From Arthrobacter liuii (lineage in GTDB: Bacteria; Actinomycetota; Actinomycetes; Actinomycetales; Micrococcaceae), in the NCBI RefSeq assembly GCF_014639275.1, contig NZ_BMFW01000011.1, positions 1 to 64,000 on the forward strand: 64,000 nt of DNA, written 5' to 3'. The position numbers were made by a program, and so were the translations under genes. This document shows, piece after piece, positions 59,225 to 64,000 of the stretch; position 1 is the first letter of the stretch; each line of letters opens with the position of its first letter. The notes beneath the pieces were generated by a model. The model was not told the origin of the DNA, searched no databases, and saw only the letters and a list, made by a program, of their open reading frames with translations.

Positions 59225-59881
59225 TTAGGGAACGGTAATCACCGCCACGGCGTGCTGGGCGCCGTCGCGCAGTTCCACGCTTGAGATGCTGCCCAGCTGG
59301 ATGGGGGTTGCCCCGGTGACCTTGACCTTTCCGCTCGGGGTGGCCGTCCAGGCGCAGGCCCGGTCCTCCCCGCCGGCACGGTCGCGCACCCACAACGAAA
59401 GTGTCCCTTCCGCCGGGAGGCTGCTGCCGCTCACCGCCAGCTCGGTTCCCCACGTCTTCCGGGCCATGTCGATGTTGACCTGCAGCCCTCCCCCGGATGC
59501 TAGCGAGTAGGTGGCATCCGGGGGAGGCGCCCTTACGAGCAGCGGCCCCACCGCCAGGCCCACAGCCAGGCACGCAGCGGCAAGGGCACCGGCCAGCGCC
59601 GCCCACCGCCGTCGTAATGTCCGACGGCGGTGCGCCAGTTCGTCAAAAAGGCGGGCAGGGACGGACGCTTCATTGGCCTCGCTGCCGCCAGGGACGGAGG
59701 TAAGCGCCACGGCGTCGGGGACGGGCAGGGAATCCAGGAGCATGGGAACCTTCTCCAGCACCGCAAGTTCCTTGCGGCAGCCCGCGCAGTCCTGGAGATG
59801 CGCATCGAAAAGGTCGAGGTCGGCGGCATCAAGGCCCCCCAGCACGTAAGCGCCCAGCAAGTGGTGCGGGTTGGTGCTCAC
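59225..59881 (-). CDS. RskA-type anti-sigma factor
   Basis: The 218-residue protein has the zinc anti-sigma motif HLQDCAGCRKEL (H-x3-C-x2-C, about residues 28-39), one membrane span (about 93-116) and an extracytoplasmic RskA-like beta domain (about 120-218). It should sequester the sigma factor encoded directly upstream, with which it overlaps by ATGA (59878-59881). Release by regulated proteolysis is the family rule. Confidence 0.9.
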   Translation of the reverse strand: MSTNPHHLLGAYVLGGLDAADLDLFDAHLQDCAGCRKELAVLEKVPMLLDSLPVPDAVALTSVPGGSEANEASVPARLFDELAHRRRTLRRRWAALAGALAAACLAVGLAVGPLLVRAPPPDATYSLASGGGLQVNIDMARKTWGTELAVSGSSLPAEGTLSLWVRDRAGGEDRACAWTATPSGKVKVTGATPIQLGSISSVELRDGAQHAVAVITVP

Positions 59882-60378
59882 CGTTCCACCCCCATTTCGT
59901 CCAGGATGGTGCGCAATGCCCGGAGGGCATAATAGGCGCGGGACTTGACCGTGCCGCTGGGGATGCTGAGCTGGACCGCGGCCTCGTTAACAGTGAACCG
60001 GCGGTAGTGCAGGGCCACCAGGACGTCCCGGTGTTCCTTGCTCAGCCGCAGCAGCGCTTCCTCCATCAGGACCCGGTTGAGCAGCTCGTCAACCCGGCCC
60101 ATCACCTCGGCCGGGTCCGTGAGGCTGCCCTCCATCGCCTCCTGCGGGCGGCGCTGGCTCCGGCGGTAATTATCGATCATGATGTTCCTGGCCGTCCGGT
60201 ACAAGTAACTGCGGAAGCTGCCGTTGATCTCCGGGGCGTGCTGCCAGACGCGGAGCACGGTTTCCTGGACCACGTCCTCCGCAAGCTGCGGATCACGGGT
60301 GGCGCTGAGCACGAAACGGCGCAGGGCGCTGCCGTGCTCACGGTAGATGGCCTCCACCACGTCGTCGTCGAGCGGCAT
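59878..60378 (-). CDS. ECF sigma factor
   Basis: The 166-residue protein has sigma region 2 (about 10-80, DPQLAEDVVQETVLRVWQHA and YLYRTARNIMIDNYRR) and region 4 (about 105-160, LSKEHRDVLVALHYRRFTVN and LSIPSGTVKSRAYYALRAL). It is co-transcribed with its anti-sigma. A GAACC-N16-CGTG element on its own upstream side suggests autoregulation; the SigL/SigK group is a fair comparison. Confidence 0.92.
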   Translation of the reverse strand: MPLDDDVVEAIYREHGSALRRFVLSATRDPQLAEDVVQETVLRVWQHAPEINGSFRSYLYRTARNIMIDNYRRSQRRPQEAMEGSLTDPAEVMGRVDELLNRVLMEEALLRLSKEHRDVLVALHYRRFTVNEAAVQLSIPSGTVKSRAYYALRALRTILDEMGVER

Positions 60379-60457
60379 CCCACCCCTCCCGTCACTGCCC
60401 TGTCCACGTCACTGCCCCTCGGGAAACGCCCCCAGCATCTGACCTCCCGGCTGTTAC

Positions 60458-60482
60458 CACGCCAGGAAGCGGGAAACGGTTC
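60458..60482 (-). promoter_or_regulatory. ECF promoter of the sigma/anti-sigma operon
   Basis: On the minus strand GAACC (60482-60478) and CGTG (60461-60458) are separated by exactly 16 bases. They lie about 80-105 bp upstream of the sigma ATG. Confidence 0.65.
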
Positions 60483-60509
60483 AATCGATCGGCTCCACGG
60501 TGCACCTGT

Positions 60510-60534
60510 GAACCATTCTTTACCCGGAGGCGTC
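60510..60534 (+). promoter_or_regulatory. ECF promoter of the lipoprotein gene
   Basis: GAACC (60510-60514) and CGTC (60531-60534) are separated by exactly 16 bases, about 83 bp upstream of the lipoprotein ATG. It shares the -35 and spacing with the divergent promoter 28 bp away. Confidence 0.7.
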
Positions 60535-60616
60535 GTAGGGGTAAGCGTGCGGTCATCCAACGCCGGGCGCCCGCAAAAAACACCACCCAAGAAAGCACCC
60601 AGCCAAGGAGCACACC

Positions 60617-61186
60617 ATGAAGCACCATTTAGGGGCAGGCCTTGCCATCCTGGCCCTGGCGGCAGCCCTCACAGGCTGCGGCGGCAGTACCGGCACAACG
60701 CCGGCAGCCACCAGCCCTGCCACGGGCACCGCAACCAGCAGCACCGGCGCGTCCCCCTCGGGCGCGTCATCTTCCAGCGCCTCCACGACCTCCGCGTCCG
60801 CGTCCCGGGCGGGAGTCGCCGTCGAGCTCAAGACAGCCTCCTCAACGGCAGGCAGCATCGTGGTGGACGCCAAGGGAATGAGCCTCTACCTCTTCGCCAA
60901 GGACACCAAGGACTCCGGCACCAGCGCCTGCACGGGCTCCTGCCTGGTCCAGTGGACGCCGCTGACCACCACCTCGGGGTCACCCGCGGCAGACGGCGTG
61001 ACCGGGAAGCTGGGGACCATCACCAGCCCTGACGGCAAGAAGCAGGTGACCCTGAACGGCATGCCCCTCTACTACTTCGCAAAGGACACCAAACCGGGCG
61101 ACATCCTGGGCCAGGGAGTCGGCGGCGTCTGGTACCTGTCGGACCCTTCGGGCGCAATGATCAAGGGCGCCGGCCAGGGCTACTAG
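60617..61186 (+). CDS. COG4315-type secreted lipoprotein
   Basis: The 189-residue lipoprotein has a signal peptide with lipobox LTGC (Cys21), a Ser/Thr/Ala-rich linker (about 24-64) and two lipoprotein repeats (IVVDAKGMSLYLFAKDT, and QVTLNGMPLYYFAKDTKPGD with GGVWYL). Such proteins accompany ECF sigma systems in many actinobacteria, with a suspected redox or cell-envelope role. The ECF promoter upstream makes it a likely target of the divergent sigma factor. Confidence 0.88.
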   Translation: MKHHLGAGLAILALAAALTGCGGSTGTTPAATSPATGTATSSTGASPSGASSSSASTTSASASRAGVAVELKTASSTAGSIVVDAKGMSLYLFAKDTKDSGTSACTGSCLVQWTPLTTTSGSPAADGVTGKLGTITSPDGKKQVTLNGMPLYYFAKDTKPGDILGQGVGGVWYLSDPSGAMIKGAGQGY

Positions 61187-61226
61187 GCCTGGATTCCTCC
61201 CAAGGGAGCGTCACTTCAACGGGGCG

Positions 61227-62048
61227 TCACTTCAAGGGAGCGTCCGCAGCCTTGCCCGGGAGCGGGATTTCCGTGGGCACCTGAACGGGCAGTTTGGGGC
61301 CCTGTTCCAGGCCCTTCCTGACGTCCCCTGGAACATCGGTGGGCAGTGACGGCTCCGAGGGCACCGCCGTCGGCTTCTGGGCCGGCCCGTGTGTGGGGGT
61401 GTTCCCCGGCCGCGCCGGAACGCCCGACGGCGCCCCGGGGGCAGGTGCCGACGCGGGCGCGGGTGCCGGCGGGACGGCATCCGCGCTGCTGGTTGCCGAC
61501 GGCCGGGGCGCCGCGGGCTGGGGCGCAGGTGCCAGGCCGCCCGTGCTGCCGGCGGGCGTGACGCCGGAACCTGTCACGAACGTTGTGACGGCGTGGTTCA
61601 GCTGGGTGAAGGAATCGCGGAATCCCTGGTCGGAGGCTGCGGCGACAGCGCCGCCGGCCGCGAGCGAGGCCACGACGGAGAGCGTGGTGAGGGTGATGCG
61701 GCGCTTGGCCTTGCGGCGGGCGGCCAGCTCATCGGCCGGCTGCGGTGCGCTGCGCTCTGTTGCCCTGCCCTGTCCTGCGCCGGGCTGTGTTGCCCAATGT
61801 TGCCCTGCCCCGGGTTCAGCGGCAGGTCCGGCGGCGGGCCCGACGGCGGGAAGCACGGTGGTGGCGGACCCGGCAGTTGCCGGGCCTGCCATGAGCGCCG
61901 CGAGCTCGGCGGAGGGTGCCGGGGCCTCTGCCGCCAGGGCACGCAGGCCGAGCAGGGCGTGGCGGAGCTGGCCGTCGTCGTCCATGCCTGCCTCCAGCAG
62001 GAGCTGGTCAACGGCCCCGTTGTTGCGGGATCCTGCGGTGTCACCCAT
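61227..62048 (-). CDS. Membrane-anchored partner of second ECF sigma, putative anti-sigma
   Basis: The 273-residue protein has a cytoplasmic head of about 115 residues (DDDGQLRHALLGLRALAAEA), one membrane span (about 117-137, TLTTLSVVASLAAGGAVAAAS) and a long Pro/Ala-rich extracytoplasmic tail. No HxxxCxxC zinc motif is present, so it is not a standard anti-sigma, but the layout and the 8-bp overlap with the sigma gene support this role. Confidence 0.6.
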   Translation of the reverse strand: MGDTAGSRNNGAVDQLLLEAGMDDDGQLRHALLGLRALAAEAPAPSAELAALMAGPATAGSATTVLPAVGPAAGPAAEPGAGQHWATQPGAGQGRATERSAPQPADELAARRKAKRRITLTTLSVVASLAAGGAVAAASDQGFRDSFTQLNHAVTTFVTGSGVTPAGSTGGLAPAPQPAAPRPSATSSADAVPPAPAPASAPAPGAPSGVPARPGNTPTHGPAQKPTAVPSEPSLPTDVPGDVRKGLEQGPKLPVQVPTEIPLPGKAADAPLK

Positions 62049-62619
62049 GATTCGCCTGGTTTCTCTCGAGCGTTTGTGCCTTAAGGTTCTGGAGGGCGCG
62101 GCGCTGGAGCTGCTTGATGGCTCCGGTGCTCTTGCCCATGATGGCGGCCACCTGTTCGATGGACAGGTCGGCCACGACGCGCAGGGCCAGGACCTCCTGG
62201 TGTTCCTCGCTGAGCCCTTCCAGCATGGCCGCGGCCCCGCCGGCCAGTTCCACGGCGTGGTCCTCTGCTGACGGCGTGGTCCGGCCGTCGTGCTGGGGGT
62301 CGTACGGTGTCATTTGCGGCCTGCGCTCCAGCCGGCGGTAGTGGTCCACCATGCGGGCATGGGCAATGGAGAAAACCAAGGACTTCGCGCCCTGCAGACC
62401 GCCCGTGAGGTTGCCGATCCTGGGATAGAAGGCCATGAACACGTCCTGGGTGACAGCCTCGGGGTCATCCAGTCCGCGCGCCTTGAGGTACCCGTGCACC
62501 GGGCCCGCGAAGGTGCGATAGGCAGCAGCGAACAACACGGCCGGATCGGCTCCGGCTGCGTCGTCGAAAATGTCAATCTCTTCTTGGGCCAAAGTGTCTA
62601 GCACCAGCGGCTCCTCCAT
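62041..62619 (-). CDS. ECF sigma factor (second module)
   Basis: The 192-residue protein has region 2 (DPEAVTQDVFMAFYPRIGNL and LVFSIAHARMVDHYRRLER) and region 4 (LSEEHQEVLALRVVADLSIE, MGKSTGAIKQLQRRALQNL). It belongs to a group common in actinobacteria with an atypical membrane partner encoded downstream. It overlaps that gene by 8 bp. Confidence 0.88.
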   Translation of the reverse strand: MEEPLVLDTLAQEEIDIFDDAAGADPAVLFAAAYRTFAGPVHGYLKARGLDDPEAVTQDVFMAFYPRIGNLTGGLQGAKSLVFSIAHARMVDHYRRLERRPQMTPYDPQHDGRTTPSAEDHAVELAGGAAAMLEGLSEEHQEVLALRVVADLSIEQVAAIMGKSTGAIKQLQRRALQNLKAQTLERNQANHG

Positions 62620-62787
62620 CCCGGGATCCGGCCCGCGCCTTGTCCCCGCTTTGCGGGACGGACTGCCAGTCCCCGTGGTCTTCCGGCTGCCTCTTTGCGG
62701 GATTTAAGGGGCGCCCTTCCATTGGTGCGCCCCCGCCCGGCTGCCCGGGCTGCGGCCGCAGCCGCAGTCCAGACTAGCCAATGTGCC
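62620..62787 (-). other. Spacer with nested inverted repeats
   Basis: Between the secreted Ala-rich gene and the second sigma gene lie GGCTGCGGCCGCAGCC (a 16-bp palindrome near 62750) and a hairpin GGGGCGC/GCGCCCC near 62708-62733. They could end the upstream transcript partially. I see no ORF. Confidence 0.4.
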
Positions 62788-63483
62788 TTAGCGGGCCGAA
62801 ACTGACGGCGTGTGAACGGAGTTGCCACCGGCAGCGGGAACAGCAGGAACGGCAGGAACAGTGGTTGCGCCGTCGACGCCCGGGACGGCCGGAACTGCCG
62901 GAACCCCGGGCTTTGCAGCCTCAACCGAAGCGGAACCCTTGGTTTCGGCGGAGGCCTTGGCTGCAGCATCGGCCTTGGCCACGACGTCGGTGCAGTAGCT
63001 CTTGATGTTCACGTCCCCCTTGGCGGCGATGGACAGCGAAGAGAATGCCTTGGAGGAAGCGTCCAGGCCGCCGTGGGTGTAGGCGGTGCAGAGGCCCAGG
63101 GCTGCAGGGCCGGCGGCGTCAACCGCGGTGTTGGCTGCTGCCGAAGCGGTGGCGTCTACGGCGACCTTTTCGTCTGATGCTTCAGCCGTACCGGATGCCT
63201 TGGCGGTGGCATCTGCAGTGGCGTCTGCAGTGGCGTCAGCACGCTTCACAGCGTCGGTCACAGCGGCGGTGGCCGTGGGAGCCGGGGTGGCCTTGGCATC
63301 TGCCGCTGCTTCAGCTGCCAGCTTGGGGGCAGGTGCGCCAAAGACTTCGTGGGCGGTCTGCTGGGCCTGCGTGGGAAGGGCGCCGGAGACGGCGGCGGCA
63401 CCGGTTCCTCCTACTGCCAGGGTTCCTGCGGCCAGGACTGCGGCAGCGACTTTGCTTGTGGCGAGAACGGTGAACACGGACAT
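62788..63483 (-). CDS. Secreted Ala-rich protein of the second ECF module
   Basis: The 231-residue protein has an N-terminal hydrophobic signal (VAAAVLAAGTLAVGGTGAAAV), a long low-complexity Ala/Thr/Asp/Lys stretch, one central Cys-containing segment (LGLCTAYTHGG and IKSYCTDVV) and Pro/Ala/Val-rich repeats near the end (PAVPAVPGV type). It resembles Ala-rich, surface-exposed proteins coded next to ECF sigma factors in Arthrobacter. The likely promoter has the GTAACC-N16-CGAT form. Confidence 0.7.
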   Translation of the reverse strand: MSVFTVLATSKVAAAVLAAGTLAVGGTGAAAVSGALPTQAQQTAHEVFGAPAPKLAAEAAADAKATPAPTATAAVTDAVKRADATADATADATAKASGTAEASDEKVAVDATASAAANTAVDAAGPAALGLCTAYTHGGLDASSKAFSSLSIAAKGDVNIKSYCTDVVAKADAAAKASAETKGSASVEAAKPGVPAVPAVPGVDGATTVPAVPAVPAAGGNSVHTPSVSAR

Positions 63484-63548
63484 TTGACTTCTCCAAACCT
63501 AGACAACACATCGGATTGGGCCCGCCGGGCGGGCCCATCACTGACTAC

Positions 63549-63574
63549 ATCGCCTGAGGTTGCGGAAAGGTTAC
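63549..63574 (-). promoter_or_regulatory. ECF-like promoter before the secreted Ala-rich gene
   Basis: On the minus strand GTAACC (63574-63569) and CGAT (63552-63549) are separated by exactly 16 bases, with a leader of about 60 bases to the ATG. The AACC core and spacing are the same as in the two promoters at 60458-60534. A GGGCCCGCC/GGCGGGCCC palindrome (63518-63536) lies in the leader. Confidence 0.5.
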
Positions 63575-63683
63575 GGGCGCCCTGGAGTTTCTTTTCCCGC
63601 CCCCGGATCGCTGGAAAGGCGCCGGATCGCTGGTCCGCTGCAGCGTGTTCGCAGCTTTCCAGCGACCCGGCGGGGAAGCGGTC

Positions 63684-64000
63684 CTAGACCCCGGCCAGGT
63701 CTGCGTCTGCGTCCTCGAACTCCACGGCCGCCACGATTTCCTGTGTTTCGGGGTTGATCATGAAGGCTTCGTCGTCCTCTTCGACCATGAGGAAGTCACC
63801 GTGGTCGGTGCTGAAGTGCCATGCGAGGGTCTTTTCGCCATAGTGCAGGTAATTGGGATCGCCCATGGTGATGCGGACCAGCTCATGGCCGGCGACGTCG
63901 CAGAGTTCGCGGATGATCACTTCAAAGTCCGGAGCATCCTCAAGGGCCGCGGCGTCGGCCTGCGCCTGGCGTTCGGGGAGGTCCGGGATCTGGGCAACGA
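63684..64000 (-). CDS. Hypothetical protein, N-terminus beyond window
   Basis: The C-terminal 105 residues of an acidic protein are visible; the frame is open through the right edge. It shows FEVIIRELCDVAGHELVRIT and GDPNYLHYGEKTLAWHFSTD, then FMINPETQEIVAAVEFEDAD. No family is recognised. A GTG at 63920 is in frame, but continuous coding before it shows the true start lies outside. Confidence 0.7.
   Translation of the reverse strand, partial: VAQIPDLPERQAQADAAALEDAPDFEVIIRELCDVAGHELVRITMGDPNYLHYGEKTLAWHFSTDHGDFLMVEEDDEAFMINPETQEIVAAVEFEDADADLAGV

Noticed and set aside
62706..62775. G+C-rich palindromes before the second sigma gene as a strong terminator
   Set aside because: No T-run follows in either direction, so I list the spacer only as a repeat-bearing region.

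Overview
The window is high-GC DNA with actinobacterial gene content: a mycothiol-dependent formaldehyde dehydrogenase, an HspR-type HAIR operator in front of clpB, DUF222/HNH, DUF3073, DUF1206 and WXG100 proteins, and many ATGA/GTGA gene overlaps. The first dimethylglycine oxidase closely matches the Arthrobacter globiformis enzyme as I remember it, in length (830 residues) and active-site numbering. Arthrobacter or a near relative (Pseudarthrobacter, Paenarthrobacter) is the best guess. I saw no rRNA, tRNA or CRISPR array.

Region 1 (1-21990) is a catabolic island for methylated amines, most simply glycine betaine. Rieske oxygenase GbcA and reductase GbcB (minus strand) remove the first methyl group as formaldehyde. 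Dimethylglycine oxidase and a diverged paralogue demethylate further onto tetrahydrofolate. PurU, FchA and FolD, in the first oxidase operon, take the folate-bound C1 unit to formate. Formaldehyde goes through a mycothiol-dependent dehydrogenase plus an MBL-fold hydrolase. IclR and GntR regulators and an MFS transporter complete the set. A shared promoter architecture with a GTTGCATA-type box precedes the transporter, the second oxidase and gbcA. The island also holds wreckage: an IS30 transposase tail, a moeA-like fragment, a Rieske-ferredoxin-like stub, a deleted glutathione-independent formaldehyde dehydrogenase, and a truncated molybdopterin formate dehydrogenase.

Region 2 (21990-53830) is mostly core chromosome: purF-purM, clpB, molybdate transport (modABC with a Mop-type regulator), trpF, hutD, a DEAD-box helicase, two MFS exporters and trmB. 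Notable here are a guanidine-III-type riboswitch in front of a pair of SMR exporter genes, two copies of a palindromic terminator-like repeat, and a large WXG100-headed protein with a tightly linked small partner.

Region 3 (53835-59225) is a heavy-metal cassette: CmtR-type sensor plus P1B-type ATPase, and a MerR-type regulator divergent from mercuric reductase. It is bordered by gene debris on both sides, which suggests insertion.

Region 4 (59225-64000) holds two ECF sigma modules. The first sigma/anti-sigma pair is divergent from a lipoprotein gene, and both transcripts have GAACC-N16-CGTn promoters in the shared spacer. The second sigma gene has a membrane-anchored partner and an upstream secreted Ala-rich protein. 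A gene running off the right edge closes the window.
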